This document shows positions 45,186 through 55,100 of a DNA stretch of 64,000 bases, piece by piece. Under the pieces are notes generated by a model, which saw only the letters and a program-made list of their open reading frames with translations, was not told the DNA's origin and did no database searches. The first letter of the stretch is position 1; the number at the start of each line of letters is the position of its first letter. A program made the position numbers and the translations under genes. The DNA is from an uncultured Aquimarina sp. (GTDB lineage Bacteria; Bacteroidota; Bacteroidia; Flavobacteriales; Flavobacteriaceae): assembly GCF_947492405.1 (NCBI RefSeq), contig NZ_CANLMP010000007.1, positions 124,001 through 188,000 on the forward strand, written 5' to 3'.

Positions 45186-48100
45186 TTATTGATTCCTTTT
45201 TATGGCTTCTAGTGTTGTTTTAAAGAAATCTCCTAAACCAAAATCAAAAGGATTTGATTCATCTAAACCTTTGTTCAATCCCATACTATCATCGCCAAAA
45301 GTATCTGTAAATATATTTTCAGTAAAATCAGTTACTTCTATTGCAAATTCCATTACTGAAATTGAAAAATCATCACTACTACTTGTTGTAGAGTTAGAAC
45401 TATTATCTGAACAAGAATCTCCACAATCATCCGTGTTATTAGAATCTATAGAACCAGACGTAGCTGCAGTTGCAACCACAACGCTTGATGAATTTTGTGA
45501 TAAATTGTCTAAATTCCTATTTAAATTATCTAACTTTTCATTAACTTTTTTAAGTTCTCCCCTTTGCTTTTTCATTTGCTTATCTAATGCTCCTCCTGGA
45601 GCACCTCTAGATTTAGCTCTTTTTAGTAATACTTCAGGGCTTGGATTATCTTTTGTCATTTGAGCAAGTCTCTCTGGATCAGTATTTCCTATAGGATCTT
45701 TATTAAACTCCGCTTGCTTTTTTATATGGGCGTTAATTTGCTTATTTAGACTTTTTTGAGATTTAAGAAGTCTTCCTTTGGCACCTTTTAAAGTTCTTTT
45801 GATATATCGCTTTATTAAAGATGTTATGGGATTTGTACCTGTTGGCATCATTCCATCATAATCTTGAAAATACACCGGATTGTCAAAACCAAAATTATAA
45901 GGAGAGTGTCTACGCATTTTTTCTGCAAGAGGATCAAGATTCATCCATCTACCGATTGCAGGATCATAGTTACGTGCAGTAATATCGATCCATTCTAAAC
46001 CAAGTTCATCTTGTTCTTCTTTCCCACCAAATCCATAGTTATGCTTCCGTCCAGTAATAGTTGAGTTATACCCTTTATGTTGTAGTCCAAAGGGATAATA
46101 ATTCTTCTCTTGTAGTATTTCGTGAGCATAATCATTATCTCCGTCTGCATCAGCATTATTTCTCAGCACATCAATTTTTCCATCTTTATCCTTATCAGAA
46201 AATGAGAGTCTGATGTTACCAAGATGGTCTTTATATTGGTATACATAATCAAACTCACCTTCTCCATTAGGTTCTATGTATCCTTCTGCATGGTTAAAGA
46301 ACTTAAGTTGTCCGTTTTCATAGATGAAATTACCAGCATATTCAGTTGTTATTAAAGAACTTCCCTCTGTTACAATCTTTTTAAGCTTTGCTCCAGTGGC
46401 GTTGTAAATATAGCTAATATTTCCGGTATGATCTGCATTATCTACTACAACTGCACTTGGTAAGTTTAAATGATTATAGGTAATACCATTGATCCCTTTA
46501 TTATGATCTATGGTCATATTACCGTTCTGATCATATACATAATCATCTCCAGTAGCGGTAGTCCTTTTAGAAAACCCAAAAGGCATCGTTACCTGATCGT
46601 TCACAGTACGTAACTTATTCCCCTCATTATAGGTATATGTAAGGTTGTCCATCATCCCAAAATCACTAGATCTACTCTGATCAGGGTTTGTTACAATGGC
46701 ACCGGTTCTTTGTAGGGTTTCAATATTTCCGTTTTTGTCATAGGATACATTACTTAGGTTATACCTACCATCACTACTGGTTCCTGCAAGAATTCTATTC
46801 AAAGCATCATACTGATATCCATAGGCACGTTTAATATTGTCATTCGCAGTTTTCCAACTGGTTTCACTAATATTCCCGTTATACAAAGCAACTGTTCCTA
46901 AATTTTCGATTGTGGTATTGTAATTAATTGCAAAACCAAATAAATCTCCATTATCAGTAGTACCTTCGTTAATTGCTTTTAACCAACCTCTTACGTTATA
47001 GGTGTAATCTACCTTTTGTAGTCCTCCTTCGACTCCTTGGGCACTGAGCGAAGCCGAAGTGCCTCCTACAGCCTTAGACTCCAATTGTCCTAATTCATCA
47101 TAAGTATTGGATACAATTCGCTCTTCCGCCTGATTGTTGATTGTTTGTCTTTGATCCAATAATCTCCCTATATGATCATACGTAAAAGTAGCTACCGTTA
47201 CAATCGGTGCATTACTACCCTTGGTATGCGTCGTTGTGGTTTCTAATACTTTTCCTGCAAAATCTAGTTTAGTTGCTACAATATCTATTGTGTTTAGATA
47301 TTCATTTTCACTTACTATATATATTGGTTGCGCCTTTTTATCATAATAAGTAACGGTAGTAATCCAGTCTAAGGTTTCTAATACCTTTACTTTGGTTCCC
47401 GTTGCTAACGATTTGGTACGATCAGTGATCGGTTGTTCATAAACGTTGATAGGATTCACAAAAGAAGTCACAGGAACAGTACCTAAAAACTGATAATCAT
47501 TATAATAGTTGATGGTTAATACCTCTCCACTTTGTACATCAGGATAGCCACCATTGGTATAATACATGGTAGTACCACCAATCATTCTTTCTGGGCTGCT
47601 TTCTACCCATAAGTCTTCTGTAAACGCATTAGCTTCCGTTTGTAGTTCTGCTCTTGTTTTATTCGGAATGTTGATCTTACCTGTATAGGCAACTCTACCC
47701 AATGCATCATATTTTGTAAAGAGCCAGGCAGCATCTGCCATTAAAAGTGCATCCTGAGTCAATACAGGTTGATCCAATGTATTATACACAATAGATTCCC
47801 ATCCTTTTCCCGGGATTTTCTTTTCGATCAATCGGTTTCTATGATCATACTTGTATTGATAGCACAGTTCGGAAAGCTCAGTATCAGAGATATCATTAGT
47901 TATATCCACTTTAGGAGGTATTACATAAGTCAAATTCCCAAAATCGTCATATACATAATACGTATCGTGAGCTTCTCCTTGATCAAAAGTTCTTTTTAGA
48001 ATAACTTTTCCTGATTTGTCCGTATATTCTCTAGTAGTATGATCATCTTCATATGTTTGACCAGGTTGCCAGTTTTCGTCTTTGGTAATGGTTACATATA

Positions 48101-51100
48101 ATTCATTAAGGTTATAATGCCCATTTTGAGATAAGCTAGGCGCTTCTGTATTAGTTGTATCACTAAAAGTAACTGAAAAATAAGCCACTTCTTCCAGCGC
48201 ATTACTACTCCAACCAAACTTAATGGTATGATCCGTATCTGAGTCTTTATCAGCTTTCCAATCTTTTCCCGGGGCTCCTTGTTTTACCATTCGTTGTAAA
48301 GGTGAAGCTTCAAAAATACTTTCTGAATACGCATTGACATCAGCTGCTTCCATTTCTGTAAAGTCATCAGCATACTTTGTCTGATAATAGCTATTGATAT
48401 CTGTAGTAACATCTACAGCTTGATAACTCCCTAACGGATCATCTTGTCTTTCAAAAGGCAAATACTGTTTTGCTTGTCTTCCATAGGAGTCATATTCCAT
48501 ATGCGTTACAATATCTCTTTCATCCGGAGAGGCTTTGATTGCTATTTGCTGTTTAGCACGTCCTAATCCATCAAAATACCCAATGCTCTCGATCACATCT
48601 TTAGTATACCTAATAGAATCTGATGATGTCATCCCCTTTTGGTATACTCTGGTGTACACATAGTTTTCATTACTGAAGGTTACATCCTGATAAGATCTTT
48701 CATTACATCCATTTATAGTTCCTGCTATATCAGGGCATTGATCTGTGTTATCAGCAACATAGCCTGTAGGTTGAACACATTGCGTTTTTATAACTGTGGA
48801 ATCTCCAAAACCATCTCCGTCCGTATCCGCATACCATATCGTCAGAGGATTGATTGCTGCATTACTATCATTACAGTCTGTTACAGGTAGTACGGTTTGT
48901 GTATACCCACTACCAGGATTATTACATTGTGTTAGTTTTGATGTTGCAAAACCATCTCCATCGGCATCCAGATACCAATCCGGAATAGGAATGATACTGT
49001 AATTAACCGTTCTTACAGGACTCCAACATAAAGAATTGTTGTTTCTTGCTCTTAAGTAATACGCACTACCGCTTGTTCTACTTACAGTAGCATCACTATT
49101 AGCCGTGCTGGTCCCTCCAGCAGTATCCTGCCAATACCAGGTCACACCACTTGGTGGATTACTTCGGGTAAGCACACTATTGCCACAGTTGCTGTCAACC
49201 GTTGGTGCAGTTGGCGTTACAGGAACTTCTTTGATACTGTAATTAACCGTTCTTGCTGGACTCCAACATTCTGTACTATTATTTCTAGCTCTTAGATAAT
49301 ATACATTATCGCTAGTTCTGGTGACAGAAGGACTACTATTAGCTGTGCTAGTCCCTCCAGCAGTTTCCTGCCAATACCAAGTCACTCCACTTGGTGGATT
49401 GCCTCTGGATAGCACACTATTGCTACAGTTGTTGTCAACGCTTGGTGCTGCAGGTGTTATAGGCACTGATTTAATACTATAATTAACTGTTCTTGCAGGG
49501 CTCCAGCATAAAGAAGTATTATTTCTTGCTCTTATATAGTGAGAATTATCGCTAGTTCTGGTGATAGAAGCACTACTATTAGAAGTACTGGTTCCTCCAG
49601 CGGTAGCTTGCCAATACCAGGTCACTCCACTTGGTGGATTGCCTCTGGATAGCACACTATTCCCACAATTATTAGCAACACTTGGTACCGTTGGAATAGT
49701 AGGTACTGATTTAACACTGTAGCTTACTGTTCTTACTGGACTCCAACATCCTGAACTATTGTTTCTTGCTCTTAGATAATATTTACTACCATTGGTTCTA
49801 GTAATAGAAGGATTGCTATTCAAGGTACTGGTCCCTCCTGAAGTTTCCTGCCAATACCAGGTAATCCCACTTGGAGGAGCACTTCTGGTAAGAACACTAC
49901 CACCACAGTTATTATCAACGGTAGGTGCCGCTGGCGTAGTAGGAACCAATTGAATAGTATAATTAACTGTTCTTGCAGGACTCCAACATCCTGTAGTATT
50001 ATTTCTTGCTCTTAAGTAGTACGCACTACCACTAGTTCTGGTTATTGAAGAGTTACTATTAGCGGTGCTGGTGTCTCCGGCAGTTTCCTGCCAATACCAA
50101 GTCACTCCACTTGGCGGAGTACTTCTTCTAAGCACACTATTACCGCAGTTGCTGTCAACGGTTGCTGCAGCTGGCGTATTAGGAACCAATTTAATACTAT
50201 AATTTACTGTTCTTGCAGGACTCCAACATCCTGTAGTATTATTTCTTGCTCTTAGGTAATACGCACTACCACTAGTTCTGGTTACAGAAGGGCTACTATT
50301 AGTAGTACTTGTGCCTCCTGCAATATCCTGCCAATACCAGGTAATCCCACTCGGCGGATTGCTTCTGCTAAGCACACTATTGCCACAGTTGTTAGCAACT
50401 GAAGGTGCAGTTGGTGTTACAGGCACTGATTTGATACTATAATTTACGGTTCTAGCAGGGCTCCAACATCCTGTGTTATTGTTTTTGGCTCTTAGATAAT
50501 ACTTGTTATCGGTAGTTCTGGTTACAGAAGCACTACTATTAGAAGTACTGGTTCCTCCTGCAGTACTTTGCCAATACCAGGTCACTCCACTTGGTGGGTT
50601 GCTTCTGCTAAGTACACTATTTCCACAATTATTAGCAACACTTGGTGTAGCTGGTGTTGGAGGTACAGCTTTGATACTATAATTAACTGTTCTAGCAGGG
50701 CTCCAACATCCTGAAGAGTTATTCCTTGCTCTTAGGTAATGAGAATTATCACTGGTCCTGGTGATAGAAGCACTACTATTAGAAGTGCTGGTTCCTCCTG
50801 CCGTACTCTGCCAATACCAGGTAATCCCGCTAGGAGGATTACTTCTGTTAAGCACACTATTTCCACAATTGTTATCAACACTTGGTGCAGCTGGTGTAGG
50901 AGGAACCAATTTAATAGTATAGCTTACCGTTCTTGCAGGGCTCCAGCATCCTGAACTATTGTTTCTAGCTCTTAGATAATATTTACTACCAGTGGTTCTG
51001 GTAATGGATGCATTACTATTCAAGGTACTGGTGCTTCCCGCAGTTTCCTGCCAATACCAGGTAACCCCACTTGGTGGATTACTTCTTCTAAGTACACTAT

Positions 51101-52172
51101 TCCCACAGTTGTTGTCAACCGTGGCTATGGCCGGTGTCGGAGGTACCGATCTAACACTATAGTTTACGGTTCTAGCAGGGCTCCAGCATCCTGAACTATT
51201 GTTTCTAGCTCTTAGATAATGAGAATTACCACTGGTTCTAGTTACAGAAGAACCACTATTAGTGGTGCTAGTTCCTCCAGCAGTACTTTGCCAATACCAG
51301 GTAACACCACTTGGTGGATTGATTCTAGTAAGTACACTAACACCACAATTGTTAGCAACATTTGGTGTACTAGGTATCGGAGGTACAACTCTAACACTAT
51401 AGTTTACGGTTCTTGAAGGACTCCAGCATCCTGAAGAATTATTTCTAGCTCTTAGATAATATGCACTACCAGTTGTTCTGGTAATAGAAGAACTGCTATT
51501 AGCCGTGCTAGTACCTCCAGCAGTACCCTGCCAATACCAGGTTACCCCACTTGGTGGATTGCTTCTGGATAGCACGCTACCACCACAATTGTTAGCAACA
51601 CTTGGTGCGCTTGGTATAGACGGTACTGATTTAATACTATAATTAACTGTTCGTGCAGGACTCCAACATTTTGTCGTATTGTTTCTTGCTCGCAAGTAAT
51701 GTCTACTTCCGCTGGTTCTGGTAATAGAAGGACTACTATTAGCAATGCTAGTTCCTCCAGCAGTACCTTGCCAATACCAGGTAATCCCACTTGGTGGATT
51801 GCTTCTGGATAGTACACTACTACCGCAATTATTAGCAACACTTGCTGCGCTTGGTGTTGGTGGAGGAGTGGATTCATCAATCAACCCATCCTGATCATTG
51901 TCTTTTCCATCACATAATTCAGTAGCGCCAGGATAAATGCTGGCATCGTTATCATTTTGATCCCATTGAAATTGTCTGGCCACATATCCGGTAGGTCGGG
52001 TTTGAGCACAAATCGCTTGATGAGGATTCCCGTACCCATCAGCATCAGCATCTAAATACCAGGGTTGTCCTCCAAAATCGTCCCCTCTACAAGGGTTTAA
52101 AACAATCTGAGCACTAGCAAACTGAGCAATACACAGAAATATAAAAGTTATATAATAATATTTGAAATTCAT
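45186..52172 (-). CDS. Large secreted YD/RHS polymorphic-toxin-type protein
   Basis: 2328 residues from the ATG at 52172, chosen because it begins the signal peptide MNFKYYYITFIFLCIAQFAS; the frame stays open to 52229 inside the upstream gene. Order: signal peptide (1-22); acidic calcium-binding-like WYLDADADGYG segments; twelve 80-residue Ig-like repeats (about 105-1060, each with NNCG-x-SVL, TWYWQ and YYLRARNN...CWSP); a second DADGDGF/DTDGDGFGD segment; a DUF6443-like start of the shell (IESIGYFDGLGRAKQQI); YD repeats; the RHS core with YYPFGLQHKGYN (about 2025) and RNYDPAIGRWMNLDPLAEKM; and a unique tip of about 225 residues. The tip has a helical basic part (HIKKQAEFNKDPIGN...) and a Ser/Asn-rich part. 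The last 305 codons belong to cassette A. It is four bases downstream of its partner gene. Confidence 0.88.
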   Translation of the reverse strand: MNFKYYYITFIFLCIAQFASAQIVLNPCRGDDFGGQPWYLDADADGYGNPHQAICAQTRPTGYVARQFQWDQNDNDASIYPGATELCDGKDNDQDGLIDESTPPPTPSAASVANNCGSSVLSRSNPPSGITWYWQGTAGGTSIANSSPSITRTSGSRHYLRARNNTTKCWSPARTVNYSIKSVPSIPSAPSVANNCGGSVLSRSNPPSGVTWYWQGTAGGTSTANSSSSITRTTGSAYYLRARNNSSGCWSPSRTVNYSVRVVPPIPSTPNVANNCGVSVLTRINPPSGVTWYWQSTAGGTSTTNSGSSVTRTSGNSHYLRARNNSSGCWSPARTVNYSVRSVPPTPAIATVDNNCGNSVLRRSNPPSGVTWYWQETAGSTSTLNSNASITRTTGSKYYLRARNNSSGCWSPARTVSYTIKLVPPTPAAPSVDNNCGNSVLNRSNPPSGITWYWQSTAGGTSTSNSSASITRTSDNSHYLRARNNSSGCWSPARTVNYSIKAVPPTPATPSVANNCGNSVLSRSNPPSGVTWYWQSTAGGTSTSNSSASVTRTTDNKYYLRAKNNNTGCWSPARTVNYSIKSVPVTPTAPSVANNCGNSVLSRSNPPSGITWYWQDIAGGTSTTNSSPSVTRTSGSAYYLRARNNTTGCWSPARTVNYSIKLVPNTPAAATVDSNCGNSVLRRSTPPSGVTWYWQETAGDTSTANSNSSITRTSGSAYYLRARNNTTGCWSPARTVNYTIQLVPTTPAAPTVDNNCGGSVLTRSAPPSGITWYWQETSGGTSTLNSNPSITRTNGSKYYLRARNNSSGCWSPVRTVSYSVKSVPTIPTVPSVANNCGNSVLSRGNPPSGVTWYWQATAGGTSTSNSSASITRTSDNSHYIRARNNTSLCWSPARTVNYSIKSVPITPAAPSVDNNCSNSVLSRGNPPSGVTWYWQETAGGTSTANSSPSVTRTSDNVYYLRARNNSTECWSPARTVNYSIKEVPVTPTAPTVDSNCGNSVLTRSNPPSGVTWYWQDTAGGTSTANSDATVSRTSGSAYYLRARNNNSLCWSPVRTVNYSIIPIPDWYLDADGDGFATSKLTQCNNPGSGYTQTVLPVTDCNDSNAAINPLTIWYADTDGDGFGDSTVIKTQCVQPTGYVADNTDQCPDIAGTINGCNERSYQDVTFSNENYVYTRVYQKGMTSSDSIRYTKDVIESIGYFDGLGRAKQQIAIKASPDERDIVTHMEYDSYGRQAKQYLPFERQDDPLGSYQAVDVTTDINSYYQTKYADDFTEMEAADVNAYSESIFEASPLQRMVKQGAPGKDWKADKDSDTDHTIKFGWSSNALEEVAYFSVTFSDTTNTEAPSLSQNGHYNLNELYVTITKDENWQPGQTYEDDHTTREYTDKSGKVILKRTFDQGEAHDTYYVYDDFGNLTYVIPPKVDITNDISDTELSELCYQYKYDHRNRLIEKKIPGKGWESIVYNTLDQPVLTQDALLMADAAWLFTKYDALGRVAYTGKINIPNKTRAELQTEANAFTEDLWVESSPERMIGGTTMYYTNGGYPDVQSGEVLTINYYNDYQFLGTVPVTSFVNPINVYEQPITDRTKSLATGTKVKVLETLDWITTVTYYDKKAQPIYIVSENEYLNTIDIVATKLDFAGKVLETTTTHTKGSNAPIVTVATFTYDHIGRLLDQRQTINNQAEERIVSNTYDELGQLESKAVGGTSASLSAQGVEGGLQKVDYTYNVRGWLKAINEGTTDNGDLFGFAINYNTTIENLGTVALYNGNISETSWKTANDNIKRAYGYQYDALNRILAGTSSDGRYNLSNVSYDKNGNIETLQRTGAIVTNPDQSRSSDFGMMDNLTYTYNEGNKLRTVNDQVTMPFGFSKRTTATGDDYVYDQNGNMTIDHNKGINGITYNHLNLPSAVVVDNADHTGNISYIYNATGAKLKKIVTEGSSLITTEYAGNFIYENGQLKFFNHAEGYIEPNGEGEFDYVYQYKDHLGNIRLSFSDKDKDGKIDVLRNNADADGDNDYAHEILQEKNYYPFGLQHKGYNSTITGRKHNYGFGGKEEQDELGLEWIDITARNYDPAIGRWMNLDPLAEKMRRHSPYNFGFDNPVYFQDYDGMMPTGTNPITSLIKRYIKRTLKGAKGRLLKSQKSLNKQINAHIKKQAEFNKDPIGNTDPERLAQMTKDNPSPEVLLKRAKSRGAPGGALDKQMKKQRGELKKVNEKLDNLNRNLDNLSQNSSSVVVATAATSGSIDSNNTDDCGDSCSDNSSNSTTSSSDDFSISVMEFAIEVTDFTENIFTDTFGDDSMGLNKGLDESNPFDFGLGDFFKTTLEAIKRNQ
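46071..46094. other. Core recombination site inside the RHS coding sequence
   Basis: CCCTTT (46071-46076) and AAAGGG (46089-46094) are inverted arms around a 12-base spacer, within the codons of YYPFGLQHKG. Cassettes A and B share sequence through 46101/39219 and differ after it. The layout fits a tyrosine recombinase core site. The exact cut positions are not known. Confidence 0.55.
48986..51865 (-). repeat. Twelve tandem 240-bp coding repeats in the RHS gene
   Basis: A landmark (CTCCAACATC or CTCCAGCATC) recurs exactly every 240 bases at 49021, 49261, 49501 and so on to 51661. Each unit encodes an 80-residue Ig-like domain with two conserved cysteines. Units are diverged, with no frame change. 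Likely a stalk that holds the toxin shell away from the cell. Confidence 0.9.
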
Positions 52173-52176
52173 CTTC

Positions 52177-55100
52177 TTAGTTGTTTTTGTAATGGTACTG
52201 GTTTTCTGATAAGATGTTTCCATCTTCATCTCTTACTACGGATAATCGATTAAAACCATCATACTCGTAATACATCGTATAGCCTCTGGGATCTGTCATA
52301 CTGGTGACTCCAATCAGTGGGTCATAAGTATAATAACTCATTTCTGCATTGGCAAAAAATGAATGAGATCGTAGTGTTTCTAAATTAGTTCTCATAGAAG
52401 CTTCTGCAGTACTACTATTTTCTGTATTAGATGTTATTTTGATCTGATCAATCAAATCGATTACCTCTGTAGGCATCCCTGTATAGGAAGCGTTGGCAAT
52501 TTTCGCTATTGGATATTGGTTATTATATCCCCAGATCAATATTTGAGATATATCATCTTTTTTATGAAACTGGAGTATGTTTCCATTTTCATCTCTACTA
52601 TCAATTATTGATTTCTCTTCTATTAGTTCATCTCCTTTTCTTTTTGAAATACTTCTTGGTAAGATTACTTCATTGTTAAAGTTTCCATAATCGAACATAC
52701 TCATATTGGTTAATCGATTATTGAATTTATTTTCTTCCCTAATTGGTTCAGCTACCCTGTTTTGAAGTATTAAATCCGTCATATATGTCAAGCTGTTTAT
52801 TTCATAATCAAAAGGATAGTATGTGTTTGTTTGTAGTGTATTAGTATTGTCAACTAAACTATATTGTTTAAGAAATGGGTATTTATCATCATATTGAAAA
52901 GTTTCTTCTGTAATTCTATTTCCGTTTTCTAGATAGTCAGTAGTAATCTTTTTTGATTGTAAGTTTCTTTCTATATTCAATTCTGAGGAATGGTAGAAAT
53001 GCCAAGTTCCAAAATCTAAATTTTGATCATCTCTCCCATAATTATCTAAAATATCTCTATAACTAAGGTTGAGTGTGTTGAAAATTTTCCTTTTATAGTC
53101 ATAATTAATAGTTTTTAAAGTTTCGTTTGATTCATTACGGTATTCTATCAGTGAGGGCTTACCTCGTAAAATATCGTTATCCACATAATTTGAAAATGGA
53201 TACGCACTGTTGTTCTTTAAAAAATTTAAAGCAGCTTGATCATTTATCCCTATATGATTAGGATTTCCAGTATTACTTGTAATATATGTTTCTGGAATAT
53301 TAGGTGCTGTCTCCGGCGAAATAAATTTATGTATTGTATGACCGTTTCCTATTTCTTTTTCAATAACTTCGGAATAACCTACAAAACTGCCATCTGTTAA
53401 CTCTAGGGCACTTCTAGATTTGTCAAAAACAGTAAAAGATACATTATTAGTGGTTTTGGAAGGATCCCACATATAAGGATATCCAAAAACTGGTATATTA
53501 TTTATGTAACCTGATGATTTGTCGTTTCCGTGTTTATATTCATACTCTAAAACTTTTACGTTTTGATTTTCATCGGTGAGTCTTTGACTTTTAATTCTGG
53601 CACCTCCTGCCGTATATTCTTTTCCAAGAAAATTAAATCTATGTGTTTCATACTCAAACTCACTTTTACCACCAGTAACATACTGAATAGACTTTAGTGT
53701 TCCTGTTAAAGAATAATCATTAGATTGTAAACTGTAATCTCCAGTAATGGTAACATGACTTTGATCTTGTATTGGAAATGGAAGTATCGAATTTGCCCCT
53801 TGGTTTTTGTGATAATATAGAATAGGCTGTTTTCTTTGAGTACTTGATGTTTCAGGTGTTGTAACACCATTGTTGTTATAGTACCCTAAAAAATCTTGTT
53901 GTAAAGCCTTCACTTTTGGTAAAGGATTTGTATAATTATAATCAAGTGTATACAAATCAATAGAAGTATCGTCTCTTCCAATCTGTCTAACTCGTTCTAG
54001 TTTTAATCGCTTACATTCGGGTTGGGAACAATTCTCTTTTGATATGAAATAATCATAATCAAACTCAAACCTTTTTATTATTGAATTATGAATATCTTTT
54101 ATTACAATTTCCGTCAATGCGTTTTCATCATATGCATCCTGTCTAATATGACCATATACGAATTCTACTGCCCCTTTATGAAAATTAATCTTACTTAAAC
54201 GATGAGCCTTTTTATATTTTATATAATTCAGGGATGACCTAAATACATTCTCATTAATTTGGTTATTATTTTCGTTGAAAGAATTTATCAATGGTAGATG
54301 ACCAAAAACTTTAACCGAAACCCAATCATCAGGATCAACGTGATTGGTTAGGGCATCTTCAATCATCGACCTTTCATGTTGAACTGTGGCTTTTTGATAT
54401 TCTTCGTAGTTAAAATTAACAGTTGTATTGCTTCTGGGGTCAAACATGCTTGATAAATGATGTGCCGTAACACTTGTAGTAACTTTACCTCCATTTGTAG
54501 GACTATATTTAGCTTGTCTGGATAAAGATTCTCTTAAATCTTTTTTGTCAAAAATATATTTAATACCATTTGTATTAATTAATTCAAATTTATGATATCC
54601 ATAGTAGTTAAATATATCAGTCCAGTTAGTAGTAGGTGAATATCCGTTATAATCAAGAATTTCCAGTTCATTAAGTTGAAAACCTAAATTATTAGATTCA
54701 ACCTCTCCATACGTAATAGGATTACTGTTAATAATACCTGATCCATCAATGGGTAAAATATTAAACGAATTATTGTTTTTTTCTAAAATAAATCTTGAAG
54801 ATAATCCTGGAGCATTCGCAATAAAAATATCTGGAGAAGCATCTTCTTCTGCCTCTAAATCGTAACCTTGATAAAGATCATAATGAGAATTAATCTGTAA
54901 TATCTCATCATATTCTCTCAAATACCCTTTTTGAGTAACATATTCATAAGTAATCGATCCGTGATCCCAATCATTTTCGCTAATTAAACCTCGTCTAAGC
55001 GTTTGATCCGGAATATCTTTAATAATTGTTGCCACACTTCCAGAGGCATTTAAGTTCCAGCCAAGTCCAACATTTGAGGCTATATCATCTACCTTTATAC

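Larger units (their letters stand above)
39220..46101 (-). mobile_element. Cassette A: putative RHS-tip-swapping element (6882 bp)
   Basis: One unit runs from the YYPFG codons of the RHS gene (46101) to the matching junction at 39220. Order on the minus strand: tip (in frame with the RHS gene), immunity, terminator, xre (plus), AAA+ ATPase, recombinase 1, recombinase 2, an ORF6N-domain gene as cargo, structured noncoding tail, second conserved block, end hairpin. Sequence is shared with cassette B up to 46101/39219 and differs from 46102/39220 on. I infer site-specific integration into the RHS core codons, which gives the host RHS a new tip and immunity and leaves the former tip behind as an orphan. 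I know of no named element family with this layout. Confidence 0.7.

Noticed and set aside
45202..45663. Long plus-strand open frame opposite the RHS tip
   Set aside because: It is a shadow of the tip frame, repeated identically at 38320-38781, with low-complexity Ser-rich translation and no start signal.
32234..46101. Assembly artefact as explanation of the large tandem repeat
   Set aside because: The two units differ in tail sequence and in cargo genes and have proper junctions, so a false duplication is unlikely, though long reads should confirm it.
48986..51865. Regular repeats that could suggest a CRISPR array
   Set aside because: The period is 240 bases, units are fully coding in one frame and encode Ig-like domains. 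No short repeats with unique spacers are seen anywhere in the window.
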